The position numbers were made by a program, and so were the translations under genes. A DNA stretch of 64,000 nucleotides. It comes from Collinsella sp. (GTDB taxonomy: Bacteria; Actinomycetota; Coriobacteriia; Coriobacteriales; Coriobacteriaceae). The DNA is taken from assembly GCA_019414055.1 (NCBI GenBank), contig DXMV01000018.1:84793-148792 (forward strand), given 5' to 3'. Position 1 is the first letter of the stretch, and every line of letters begins with the position of its first letter. Under the pieces are notes generated by a model. It was not told the origin of the DNA and searched no databases. It saw only the letters and a list, made by a program, of their open reading frames with translations. Below are positions 52,553 through 61,297 of this stretch, piece after piece.

Positions 52553-53879
52553 CCTTTTGCTCCTTCTTCCTAAAGAAGAGTCGAATGGGCGTGCCGGCAA
52601 AATCGAAGGTCGAGCGCATGCGGTTCTCCACGTAGCGCTGGTAGGTGTCGTTGACCAGGTCGCTGTGGTTGACGAAGAACGTAAACGTCGGCGGGTTGAT
52701 GCCCGTCTGGGTCACGTAGTGCATGCGCAGGCGGCGCTTGCCGTCCACCACGGTGTGGCCGAACTCGCGCAGGTCGGTGAGGAACGTGTTGAGGCGCGAG
52801 GTGGTGATCTTTTGTGAACGCGTCTTCTCGGCGGCGTCGACCATCGCCCATATCTTCTCGACGCTGCGACCGGTGAGGGCAGAGATGCGCAGGTACTGGG
52901 CCCAGGGAGCCATGACGCCCAGACGGCGGTCGACGGTCTCCATGCAGGCCTCGCGCTTGCGGTCGTCGTCGAGTAGGTCCCACTTGTTGAGCAGCACCAC
53001 GATGGCGCAGCCGCGCTCGATGGCAAGGCCCATGACCTTCTGGTCCTGCTCGGTAACGCCCACGGAGGCGTCGACGACGAGCAACGCCACGTCGGCGCGG
53101 TCGATGGCGCGAAGGCCGCGGACCATTGAATAATACTCGATGTTCTCGTACACGGTGCTCTTCTTGCGAATGCCCGCGGTGTCGACCATGCGGTAGTGCT
53201 TGCCGTCGCGCTCGACGACGGTATCAATGGCGTCGCGCGTGGTGCCGGCGATGTTCGAAACGATGGAGCGATCAGCACCCAAGATGCGGTTGAACAGCGA
53301 AGACTTACCGGCGTTGGGTCGGCCGATAATGGCAACGTTCAGCGCGTCGGGGTACTCGTCGGCGACCTCGTCCTCTTCCTCCGGCAGCAGCGCCACGATG
53401 TCGTCGAGCAGGTCGCCCGTGCCATGGCCGTGCAGGGCCGAGAGCGGTGTGGGCTCACCGATGCCAAGCGAATAGAACTCCCAGATGTTGTCGTTCTCGC
53501 GATCAGGATTGTCGAGCTTGTTCACCAGCAGAAAGACCGGCTTGTCGGAGCGCTTGAGCATGCGGGCAACCGACTCGTCCTCCTCGGTGACGCCGGTGCG
53601 GCCGTCGACCACAAACAGGATGACGGCAGCTTCCTCGGCGGCGGCGAGTGCCTGGTCGCGGATGGACGTGGCAAAGACGTCGTCGCTCTTGAGCGGCTCG
53701 ATGCCGCCCGTGTCGACGATGGTGAACTCGCGGCCGTTCCAATCGGCCGTGTGATACGAGCGGTCGCGCGTGACGCCGCGCGACTCGTGGACGATGGCGT
53801 CCGAGGTCTGGGCTAGGCGGTTAACGAGCGTGGACTTGCCCACGCTAGGGCGTCCTACGACGGCGACGATAGGTTTCAT
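52545..53879 (-). CDS. der: Ribosome biogenesis GTPase Der (EngA)
   Basis: 444 residues from ATG 53879 behind AAAGGAG; in-frame codons upstream are not Der-like. Two tandem G domains (GRPSVGKSTLVNR near residue 9, GRPNAGKSSLFNR near 185), each with DTGG/DTAG and NKLD/NKWD, then a KH-like domain. Needed for 50S assembly. Lies 10 bp after the DUF512 radical-SAM gene, a frequent neighbour of der. Confidence 0.97.
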   Translation of the reverse strand: MKPIVAVVGRPSVGKSTLVNRLAQTSDAIVHESRGVTRDRSYHTADWNGREFTIVDTGGIEPLKSDDVFATSIRDQALAAAEEAAVILFVVDGRTGVTEEDESVARMLKRSDKPVFLLVNKLDNPDRENDNIWEFYSLGIGEPTPLSALHGHGTGDLLDDIVALLPEEEDEVADEYPDALNVAIIGRPNAGKSSLFNRILGADRSIVSNIAGTTRDAIDTVVERDGKHYRMVDTAGIRKKSTVYENIEYYSMVRGLRAIDRADVALLVVDASVGVTEQDQKVMGLAIERGCAIVVLLNKWDLLDDDRKREACMETVDRRLGVMAPWAQYLRISALTGRSVEKIWAMVDAAEKTRSQKITTSRLNTFLTDLREFGHTVVDGKRRLRMHYVTQTGINPPTFTFFVNHSDLVNDTYQRYVENRMRSTFDFAGTPIRLFFRKKEQKDA

Positions 53880-53889
53880 CTGCTCTCCT

Positions 53890-55332
53890 TTAATGGGTAG
53901 GGTCAGCGGAATTAGTAGAGTCGGCAGGCACAATGCCAAGGATGTGCTCCAGGGTATCGAGCAGCTCATGCGGCATGGTCGACACCACATGAACCTCGGC
54001 GCCGCGACTGGTAAGGCTTGCGAGTAAATCGTCACGATGATACTCGTCAAGCGTCATGCCGTCAGCGTTGAACATGAGCTTAGGCACAAAGAGCATAACC
54101 CCCGACAGGTCTTGCGGCAGCTGCTCCAAGATGTCACAGGCGACGATGAGGCCGGTCACGTCCACGTTGCCGCCAAAGTAGCGGTTTTTGATGGCTGTGA
54201 CGGTGCCGGCGAGGCCGTGCGGCGATTCCACAAAGCGCGCGACCGTATCGCGCGCGCTGGCGCCCGAAAGGCACAGCAGGCGCTGGCTGCGGGCGGCGAT
54301 TCCCTCGCGAACGCGGGTCAGGCGCTCGGCATCGGCGGCGAGCACGTTGTCGGTCTCGTCCAGATAGGAGCGGATCATGCCGATGCCGTCGTAGTACTGC
54401 GGGTAGCCGTCGTAAAAGTCTGCCTCGGGCGGCTCGATGCCGGCGTCCAGATAGAACTCGTCGCTCATCTGGAACGTGTGGCGGCCAAAGCGCTCGAAGG
54501 CACGGTCCTGGAAGGGACGGATCATGGCAATGGTTTCGCGTGCGAGCTCGGGCTTGTCACTGTAGGACCAGCTAAAACGGTTCTGATGCTTGGTAAAACC
54601 GAGCGGCACGATACCCAGGCTCGTGATCTGTTCGTGATCCTCGCAAAAGCGAAGAGTCTTTAGCAGTTCTTCGCCGTCGTTCATGCCGGGGCACAGCACG
54701 ATTTGCGCATGAATCTCGATGCCGGCGGCCATGATGGCCTCGAGCACGTCCATGCCGCGCTGGGCGTTGCGGCCCATCATGCGGCGGCGGACATCGGGGC
54801 TCACGGCGTGGACCGATACGTTCATCGGACTCATGTTGCGGTCGATGACGTTTTGCACGTCCTCGTCGGAAAGGTTCGTGAGCGTGACAAAGTTGCCCTG
54901 CAAAAAGCTCAGGCGATAGTCGTCGTCGCGAATGTAGAGCGTGGAGCGACCGCCCTTGGGCAACATAGTCATAAAGCAGAACACGCAGGCGTTGACGCAG
55001 GTACGCATACCATCGAAGATGGGGCCATCGAACTCCAAGCCCCAGTCCTCTCCCGGGAAGCGGTCGAGCTCCACGGGCGTGACGGTGCTGTCGCGCGGGT
55101 CGAAAACGTCCAGCTCGACGGTATCGTCGTCAGCCTCCCAGAGCCACACGATCATGTCGGTCAGCTTCTCGCCGTTGACCGTGAGCACGCGCATGCCCGG
55201 CTCGATACCCACATCCCATGCGGGCGATTCGGGACGCACGTTCTTAACGAGCGCGCCCTCACCCGGCTCGGGGTCGCGGCTGCGCCCGTAATCGGCCACC
55301 TCGGCGGCGTATGCGGGTACGGTCTGGTCCAT
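53890..55332 (-). CDS. DUF512 radical SAM protein with N-terminal PDZ-like domain
   Basis: 480 residues from ATG 55332. A PDZ-like segment (about 28-75, SPAWDVGIEPGMRVLTVNG) is followed by a divergent radical SAM core with the cluster motif CVNACVFC (about 112-119). DUF512 begins about residue 290. Family members near der are known only as putative Fe-S oxidoreductases. A role in ribosome or membrane biogenesis is suggested only by the der, plsY and ispH neighbours. Confidence 0.85.
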   Translation of the reverse strand: MDQTVPAYAAEVADYGRSRDPEPGEGALVKNVRPESPAWDVGIEPGMRVLTVNGEKLTDMIVWLWEADDDTVELDVFDPRDSTVTPVELDRFPGEDWGLEFDGPIFDGMRTCVNACVFCFMTMLPKGGRSTLYIRDDDYRLSFLQGNFVTLTNLSDEDVQNVIDRNMSPMNVSVHAVSPDVRRRMMGRNAQRGMDVLEAIMAAGIEIHAQIVLCPGMNDGEELLKTLRFCEDHEQITSLGIVPLGFTKHQNRFSWSYSDKPELARETIAMIRPFQDRAFERFGRHTFQMSDEFYLDAGIEPPEADFYDGYPQYYDGIGMIRSYLDETDNVLAADAERLTRVREGIAARSQRLLCLSGASARDTVARFVESPHGLAGTVTAIKNRYFGGNVDVTGLIVACDILEQLPQDLSGVMLFVPKLMFNADGMTLDEYHRDDLLASLTSRGAEVHVVSTMPHELLDTLEHILGIVPADSTNSADPTH

Positions 55333-55334
55333 AA

Positions 55335-56234
55335 CTAGCGGCAAAGCTCCTTGATGCGCGCAACGGCACGTTCGATGTGTTCTTGCGGGGTGGAGGCTCC
55401 GGCGGTGATGCCGATGTGGCGCGCGTCGGCAAACCATGCGGCCTCGAGCTCGGAAGCTTCCTCGATGTGATGCGTGTGCTCGCAGGCATCGGCACAAATC
55501 TGCGCCAGGCGACGCGTGTTGCCCGAATTTTTGCCGCCCACGACGACCATGCAATCACAGCGGTTGGCAAGGGTTGCGGCTGCCTGCTGGCGCTCGCTCG
55601 TGGCGGCGCAGATTGTGTTGATCACACGCAGCTCCTGCACGCGCGGGGTGATAGAGGCCACAACCTCGGCCAGGTTCTGCGCGGTCTGGGTGGTCTGCAC
55701 AACCAAGCCTACCTTGCCCTTGAGCGGCAGTGCGTCCGCATCGGCGGCGCAACTCACGACTTGAGCGTCATCGCCAGCGTGGCCCAGAATGCCCTCGACC
55801 TCGGGGTGGCCCGGCTCGCCAACGACGATTACGCGGTAGCCCTCGCGCACCAGGCGCTCGGCCGCCACATGGACCTTCTTCACGTATGGGCAGGTGGCAT
55901 CGACTACGGTAAGGTCACGCTCGCGAGCGGCCTCGATCACCTGCGGCACCACGCCGTGGGCGCGGATGATCACGGTGCCCGAAGCGGCGTCGTCCAAGGT
56001 GTCTGCCAGACCAACGCCTGCCTCGGCGAGCTCGCGCACCACGATGGGGTTATGGATGAGCGGACCCAGGGTGTGGATCTGAGCGTTCTCCCCCGCCTGC
56101 GGGGCGGCCGCCAAGGCCATGTCGAGCGCGCGTTGCACGCCGTAGCAGGTGCCCGCGTGGGCAGCGATCTCGATGGTGGGGACGTCTGCCTTGCTGGCCA
56201 CAGCCTCGGCAGTGATCATAACTTCCTCGCCCAT
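55335..56234 (-). CDS. ispH: 4-hydroxy-3-methylbut-2-enyl diphosphate reductase
   Basis: 299 residues from ATG 56234. The three cluster cysteines are in GTCYGVQRAL, VDATCPYVKKVH and NTICAATSERQ; ISP motifs VGGKNSGNTRRL and GASTPQEHI are present. Last step of the MEP isoprenoid pathway (IPP/DMAPP), an Fe-S enzyme. ATG 56219 (MITAEAV) is an alternative start. Three bp after plsC, as in the cmk-plsC-ispH strings of many Gram-positives. Confidence 0.96.
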   Translation of the reverse strand: MGEEVMITAEAVASKADVPTIEIAAHAGTCYGVQRALDMALAAAPQAGENAQIHTLGPLIHNPIVVRELAEAGVGLADTLDDAASGTVIIRAHGVVPQVIEAARERDLTVVDATCPYVKKVHVAAERLVREGYRVIVVGEPGHPEVEGILGHAGDDAQVVSCAADADALPLKGKVGLVVQTTQTAQNLAEVVASITPRVQELRVINTICAATSERQQAAATLANRCDCMVVVGGKNSGNTRRLAQICADACEHTHHIEEASELEAAWFADARHIGITAGASTPQEHIERAVARIKELCR

Positions 56235-56236
56235 GG

Positions 56237-56965
56237 CTAGAACCTACCCGGGTGCTCGGCGCACAGGTCATCGCGCATGGCGTAGACGCGACTCATGGCC
56301 TCGGACTCAAACCAGGCCAGGCGCTCCTTGCGCTTGAGCTCGGCCGGAGCATCGGATAGCGAGATGGCCTTGCCGGCGCGGATCCAGCACTTCTTGGGGC
56401 GCATGAGCTTTTTGCCTTTAGGAGTGATATCGGACCAGCCACAAATGGCGAGCGGGTTGACGGGCGCCTTGCCCATCTGGGCGATGAGCGCAAAGCCGCC
56501 ATGGACCTCGGGCTTGATCTCGCGCGAGCGGATGCGCGTGCCCTCGGGGAAGATCAGGACGTCCTCGCCGCGCTGCAGCGCATGCTGGGCGGCGCGCAGG
56601 CACTTCATGTCGGCGGTGCCGCGCTCGACGGGAATGCCGCCCACGCGGCTAAAGGCCCAGCGTATGATCTTGCTCTTGGCGAACTCGGACTTAAAGATGG
56701 GGCGGATGCGGCGGCCGCCAAAGAACAGCGCCGTCTCCACGGCCAAGAGTTCGGCCATCGAGGTGTGGTTGCAGATGACCACGCTGCCGCGGCCCTCCTG
56801 GCGCTCAAACAGCAGGTCGGCGTCCTCGACCTTCCAGCGCCACATGAGCTTGGAGAAGACCCACAGGATGCCCATGACTACGGCGACAGTGCCGCGGATG
56901 AGCGCCGGGAACTCGGCGTAGGGAGCGTTGTAGTAATCCTCGGGCGTCTGCTTAAACAGGCGCAT
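56237..56965 (-). CDS. plsC: 1-acylglycerol-3-phosphate acyltransferase (PlsC family), HX4E variant
   Basis: 242 residues. Hydrophobic N-terminal segment (about 22-40), then CNHTSMAE at 65-72: the catalytic His67 is followed by Glu72 where the family normally has Asp (HX4D). FPEGTR (block III) and the GIPVERG block are intact. Acylates lysophosphatidate to phosphatidate. Lies 3 bp after cmk. Except for the Asp-to-Glu change it is a standard member. Confidence 0.88.
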   Translation of the reverse strand: MRLFKQTPEDYYNAPYAEFPALIRGTVAVVMGILWVFSKLMWRWKVEDADLLFERQEGRGSVVICNHTSMAELLAVETALFFGGRRIRPIFKSEFAKSKIIRWAFSRVGGIPVERGTADMKCLRAAQHALQRGEDVLIFPEGTRIRSREIKPEVHGGFALIAQMGKAPVNPLAICGWSDITPKGKKLMRPKKCWIRAGKAISLSDAPAELKRKERLAWFESEAMSRVYAMRDDLCAEHPGRF

Positions 56966-56968
56966 GGG

Positions 56969-57655
56969 CTACCTCCTTTGGTTGATGAGGTCCTCGATTA
57001 TCGTGACGACCTCGTCGATGGTGTGGGCGGTGGAGTCGACGTGCACGGCGTCCTCGGCGGGCACGAGCGGTGCGACCTCGCGGCTGCTGTCGAGTTTGTC
57101 ACGCTGCTTGAGGGCGTCGAGGGTCTCGTCGACCTCGGCCTCGAGCTGCTCTGCGCTGAGCGGTTGGGCGTCGTTTTGGTGGCGCTGCAGCACGCGGCGG
57201 CGGGCGCGCTCACGCGGGTCGGCGGTCAGGAACACCTTGACCTGCGCGTTGGGGAATACAACGGTGCCGATGTCGCGACCCTCGGCGACGATGTCGCGGT
57301 CCTCGGCGGCGCGGCGCTGGTGGATGAGCATGGCGGCGCGTACGCCCGGGTAGGCCGAGACCTTGGACACGTTGGCATCGACCTGCGGGGTGCGAATGGC
57401 GGCCGATGCGTCCGCGCCGTCGATGGTCAGACGCGTGTCCTCGCCGGTGCCGTTGGTAAAGCGGATCTCGATCTGCTCGGCGAGGGCGTCAATGGCCGCC
57501 TCGTCGTCCAGGTCGATACCGCGGTCGAGCGCGGCGAAGGTGACGGCGCGATACATGGCGCCCGTGTCGAGCTTGTTAAAGCCCAGCTGGCGGGCGATCT
57601 CTTTGGCGATGGTGGACTTGCCGGAACCGGCGGGTCCGTCGATGGCGACGATCAT
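56969..57655 (-). CDS. cmk: Cytidylate kinase
   Basis: 228 residues from ATG 57655. P-loop AIDGPAGSGKSTIA, KLDTGAMYRAVT, and ADPRERARRR for CMP/phosphate contacts. Phosphorylates CMP and dCMP. The order with plsC and ispH downstream matches other Gram-positives. 66 bp separate it from the pseudouridine synthase gene. Confidence 0.95.
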   Translation of the reverse strand: MIVAIDGPAGSGKSTIAKEIARQLGFNKLDTGAMYRAVTFAALDRGIDLDDEAAIDALAEQIEIRFTNGTGEDTRLTIDGADASAAIRTPQVDANVSKVSAYPGVRAAMLIHQRRAAEDRDIVAEGRDIGTVVFPNAQVKVFLTADPRERARRRVLQRHQNDAQPLSAEQLEAEVDETLDALKQRDKLDSSREVAPLVPAEDAVHVDSTAHTIDEVVTIIEDLINQRR

Positions 57656-57721
57656 GCAATGCTTCCTTTCGGTGGTTGACGTGCTGGTATGGTACGCGGA
57701 CGCTACGGCTTGGCGGACTGG

Positions 57722-58687
57722 CTAGCCCGTGTAGCGCTCGCGGTAGGTGTTGCGCTTGGGTGCGGAGCCGTGGCTGCCGTGGTGGCGCGTGCGACTCGCG
57801 GTGTTGGTCGCGGGCGCCGCGCCGCGCTTGGCGCTCGCCTGCTTGGGCGGGATGCCGCCGGCCTTGAGGACCTGTACCTCGCGGTCGGTGAGCTCGCGCC
57901 ATGAGCCCTTGGCCACGTCCTTGAGCTCCAGGCCGGCAAAGTTGCAGCGGTGCAGGCGGATCACCGGGTGGTGGATCTTGCTCAGCATGCGCTTGACCTG
58001 GTTTTTGCGGCCCTCGCGGATGATGACCTCCACGGCGGTGGTGCCGGGCTTGACACCTTGCGGAGCCACGGCCTCTGCCTCGCGCGCGTTGATGACGCGG
58101 CAGATTGCCGGCTGGCACAGGCCGTCGTCGAGCTCGATGCCGCGGCGGAGTGGCGTGAGGTCGCGGTCAGAGAGTTCGCCGTCAACGAGCGCCTGATAGG
58201 TCTTGTAGACGTGCTTACTGGGGTGCAGCAGGTCCTGCGACAGGTCGCCGTCGGTGGTAAAGAGCAAAAGGCCCGTGGTGTCACGGTCCAGGCGACCCAC
58301 CGGGAAGAGCCCCGGGAATCGGTCGCGCGGAACCAGATCAGCCACGCAAGGGCGCTCCTGCGGGTCGCTCATGGTGGTGAGGTAGCCAGTCGGCTTGTAG
58401 AGCATCAGGTACACGGCGCCCTGGTTGAGCTTGACGGGCATGCCATCGACCTCGATATGGTCGCGGTCGACGTCGACCTTGGTGCCCAGTTCGGTCGCGA
58501 CCTGGCCGTTGACGGTCACGCGGCCGGCGGTCATCAGGTCCTCCGAGCCGCGGCGGCTCGCCACGCCCGCGCGCGCCAAAAAGCGCTGCAGGCGCATGGT
58601 ATACGGGTAGACGGGCTGGGCGTCGGTCGCGGGCGCACCCGAGACGCCGGCGATGTGCGTCTCCCCTACTTCGTTAGTCCTCGTCAT
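57722..58687 (-). CDS. RluB/RsuA-family rRNA pseudouridine synthase
   Basis: 321 residues from ATG 58687, just after GGAGGG; it overlaps the scpB stop by 14 bp. An N-terminal S4 domain (LQRFLARAGVASRRGSEDL) and the catalytic segment PVGRLDRDTTGLLLFT with the nucleophilic Asp. The tail (about 265-321) is basic and Ala/His/Arg-rich. Family members modify 23S helix 89/90 region or 16S U516; the exact site is not decidable, RluB being likeliest next to scpAB. Confidence 0.92.
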   Translation of the reverse strand: MTRTNEVGETHIAGVSGAPATDAQPVYPYTMRLQRFLARAGVASRRGSEDLMTAGRVTVNGQVATELGTKVDVDRDHIEVDGMPVKLNQGAVYLMLYKPTGYLTTMSDPQERPCVADLVPRDRFPGLFPVGRLDRDTTGLLLFTTDGDLSQDLLHPSKHVYKTYQALVDGELSDRDLTPLRRGIELDDGLCQPAICRVINAREAEAVAPQGVKPGTTAVEVIIREGRKNQVKRMLSKIHHPVIRLHRCNFAGLELKDVAKGSWRELTDREVQVLKAGGIPPKQASAKRGAAPATNTASRTRHHGSHGSAPKRNTYRERYTG

Positions 58688-59402
58688 GCAAACCCTCCGA
58701 GGTCTCGTCGACGACCAGGGTCTCCAAGTCCTCGACTGCCTCAACATCTTCAACATCGGTATCGATCAGTTCGCGTTCTTCGTCCAGGTCCTCGGCCTGC
58801 TCCTCGAGCGTGGACTGAATGCTGCGGCCGCTCAGGCGCTCGCGGATAAACTGACGCGACTGCTCGTCAGGGGCAAACTGCTCCAGATCGGGCAGGTCGC
58901 GGGTGGAGCGCAGGCCGAACTTTTCCAAGAAGGCATTGGTCGTGCCGTAGATGATGGCCTGACCGCGCTCGGGGTCGCGACCGAGCTCGCGCACCAGGCC
59001 CTTGTCCACGAGCGACGCGATGACTCCGTCGGAGTTGACGCCGCGGATGCCCTTGACCACCTCGCGCGTGACGGGCTGGTGGTAGGCGATGACGGCCAGG
59101 GTCTCGAGCGCCGCCTGCGACAGCTTTTGCGTGTCCCAGCTCAGCACGTAGGCCTCGACCACATCGTGGTAGGCGGGGTGCGTAAACAGTCGCCAGCCAC
59201 CGGCGACCTCGCGTAGCTGAAAGCCGCGATTGGCCTCCTCGTACTCAACCTTGAGCTCGGCCAACAGCGACGCGCACTCGCCGGGGGCAATATCCAGCGC
59301 ACTTGCCAGCGCGGGTGCGCTCACGGGGTCGCTCGAGACCAGCAGCAGCGCCTCGAGGGCGCCTTTGAGGCTGTTTGCCTCCAGCGTTGAAAGGGTTGAC
59401 AT
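58674..59402 (-). CDS. scpB: Segregation and condensation protein B
   Basis: 242 residues. Two winged-helix domains: LKGALEALLLVSSDPVSAPALASAL at the start and YHQPVTREVVKGIRGVNSDGVIASLVDKGLV in the second. An acidic C-terminal tail of about 45 residues. Binds ScpA and regulates the SMC condensin ring. Eleven bp after scpA. Confidence 0.95.
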   Translation of the reverse strand: MSTLSTLEANSLKGALEALLLVSSDPVSAPALASALDIAPGECASLLAELKVEYEEANRGFQLREVAGGWRLFTHPAYHDVVEAYVLSWDTQKLSQAALETLAVIAYHQPVTREVVKGIRGVNSDGVIASLVDKGLVRELGRDPERGQAIIYGTTNAFLEKFGLRSTRDLPDLEQFAPDEQSRQFIRERLSGRSIQSTLEEQAEDLDEERELIDTDVEDVEAVEDLETLVVDETSEGLHDED

Positions 59403-59413
59403 GGTTGCCGCTC

Positions 59414-60223
59414 CTATTCGGTGAGCTCGGGGCCCTCGCCGGGCACGTATGCCTCGGCGCCCTCGACTCGGTTGATGCAGATAGTTCCAAAGATCTCGTC
59501 CTGGCTCAGCGTGAGCGAGCCGCGTTTGGCGAGCTCCAGCATGGCTAGGAAGGTGACGACGAGCTGCTCGGTGGTGGCGTCGCCGTCCAGCAGCTCGCGG
59601 AAGGTGCAGGTTTGGTGCGCCATGGTAAAGCGGTCGACCGAGGCCACCGTCAGGTCGAGCGGCACGCGATGCGGTGCCACGTGCTCGGCTTCCAGCAGGA
59701 AGGTCTGGCGCTTACCGTCCAGGTCGGCGCAGATGACGGCGAGGCCGCGCAGGGTGATGCCGGCCAGGTAGTCGGGCATAAGGCCCAAGAACTCGGGGTC
59801 GGGGCCGGCCACGCGCGGATGCATGCGGCTTTCGGCCTGCATGCGCGCGCCCAGGGCCGCCGCCGCGCCCTTAAACTGCTTGTAGGCGATCAGGCGCTGG
59901 ATCAGGACCTCGCGCAGGGCATCGCCGTCGAGCGCGCTAAGCTCCTCGAGGTCTTCGTCGTCCTCATCATCTTCGTCGGTGTTGCGCGGGGCCTCCTGGG
60001 GCACCAGCGAGGCGGCCTTAATGTCCAGAAGGGTTGCCGCGACCAGCAAAAAGTCGCTCGCCACGTCCAGGTCTAGTGCCTCGATGCGCTCGATCTCGGC
60101 AAGGTATTGCTCGGCCACCTCGCTAATGGAGATAGCGCCGATATCTACTTTTTGGCGAGTTACCAGCTGCAGCAGCAGGTCGAACGGTCCGCTGTAGACC
60201 TGCGTCGACACGCGATACGACAT
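59414..60223 (-). CDS. scpA: Segregation and condensation protein A
   Basis: 269 residues from ATG 60223 (GGAGG upstream). Kleisin N-terminus FSGPFDLLL-type (here YSGPFDLLLQLVTRQKVDIGAISISEVAEQYL) and a C-terminal winged helix (ELVVTFLAMLELAKRGSLTL). An acidic insert (DEDDEDDEDLEEL) sits mid-protein. Bridges SMC heads. Separated by 84 bp from the protease gene upstream. Confidence 0.95.
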   Translation of the reverse strand: MSYRVSTQVYSGPFDLLLQLVTRQKVDIGAISISEVAEQYLAEIERIEALDLDVASDFLLVAATLLDIKAASLVPQEAPRNTDEDDEDDEDLEELSALDGDALREVLIQRLIAYKQFKGAAAALGARMQAESRMHPRVAGPDPEFLGLMPDYLAGITLRGLAVICADLDGKRQTFLLEAEHVAPHRVPLDLTVASVDRFTMAHQTCTFRELLDGDATTEQLVVTFLAMLELAKRGSLTLSQDEIFGTICINRVEGAEAYVPGEGPELTE

Positions 60224-60307
60224 CTTCGACCTCCTTTGACGGCGCCTTCGCGGCGCGGTTTGGGTGCATGTTGAGACCGTTTTGCACGGTCGACCTGTAA
60301 GTTTACC

Positions 60308-60991
60308 CTAGATGCCAGCGATTGCGAAGTCGAGCAGCCGCTCAGCCAGCGGATACACGGTAACGTCGAAATAGCGGCCGATCACGTCGATGCCGGTCCA
60401 CATGGGCAGCAGGTACAGCACAATGATAAGGATCGGCATGGCGTATTGCTGCAGACGGTAATAGTTGTTGAGCGCCTTGCCCTTGAGGAATGGGACGATG
60501 ATCGACGAGCCGTCGAGCGGCGGGATCGGGATGAGGTTAAAGAACGCAAGCGACAGGTTGACCACGATAAAGGTGGCGCCGAAGTTCATGATTTGGGACG
60601 CCACGGCAAAGGACATGCTGGCGTAGAGGTTGCCATATGCTGTGTGCATGAGGGCGGCCGCGAGGCCCGCGAGTGCGATGTTCGACGCGGGGCCGGCTGC
60701 GCTCACCAGGACCTCGTCGCGCTTGGGGTGCTTGAGGTTGTTGAGGTAGACGGGTACCGGCTTGGCGAAGGCGAACACCGGGCCGCCGGCGGCGAGCATG
60801 AGCAGCGGCAGGAGGATGGTGCCAAACGGGTCGATGTGGTTGAGCGGGTTAAGCGAGACACGGCCGCGCGAACGGGCCGTCTTGTCGCCAAGTGCCCAGG
60901 CCGCGGCGGCGTGCGCGCTCTCGTGGATGACAATACCCACGATGACGGCAACGGCGCTGGCGAGCAGGTTCAAGAGGTAGCTGCTGGACAT
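60308..60991 (-). CDS. Site-2-type zinc metalloprotease (M50 family)
   Basis: 227 residues with about five membrane helices. The zinc motif HESAH lies in helix 1 (IVIHESAHAAAAWALGD) and the third ligand region is NLIPIPPLDGSS. Compact M50 members without a PDZ domain cleave substrates within membranes; the target is unknown. The neighbouring scpAB order (protease-scpA-scpB) is common in Gram-positives. Confidence 0.9.
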   Translation of the reverse strand: MSSSYLLNLLASAVAVIVGIVIHESAHAAAAWALGDKTARSRGRVSLNPLNHIDPFGTILLPLLMLAAGGPVFAFAKPVPVYLNNLKHPKRDEVLVSAAGPASNIALAGLAAALMHTAYGNLYASMSFAVASQIMNFGATFIVVNLSLAFFNLIPIPPLDGSSIIVPFLKGKALNNYYRLQQYAMPILIIVLYLLPMWTGIDVIGRYFDVTVYPLAERLLDFAIAGI

Positions 60992-61000
60992 GGCGCTCCC

Positions 61001-61297
61001 CTAGCGGACGCGGCGCGAGGCGCGCGTGAGCAGGTAATCGGCCACAAACAAAATGACGGCCACGATGGCGTAATCAAGGCGGAACACACCGCCAAAGGGT
61101 GACGTGATGACGCCGTAGCCGGCGATGGCGCTCGGCAGGGCGCGCGAAAGCTCAACGACAAAGCCCACGATCTGTAGCTTGGCGGTGAGGCCGCTAAAGC
61201 ACAGCAGCACGGTCATCGCGCTCATAAAGATGCCGCAGATGCGACAGACGATGGCAATGATGCTCATTGCCACGGCAGCAGCCTTACGAGAGTTCAC
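61001..61297 (-). CDS. Small two- or three-span membrane protein, unknown
   Basis: 98 residues from GTG 61297, with AGAGGAG upstream; the start overlaps the ABC-F stop by 14 bp. Hydrophobic helices near 10-32 and 70-92, a possible third between them, and a basic C-terminus. No family recognised. Sits between the ABC-F ATPase and the site-2 protease genes, so it is probably co-transcribed with them. Confidence 0.7.
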   Translation of the reverse strand: MNSRKAAAVAMSIIAIVCRICGIFMSAMTVLLCFSGLTAKLQIVGFVVELSRALPSAIAGYGVITSPFGGVFRLDYAIVAVILFVADYLLTRASRRVR

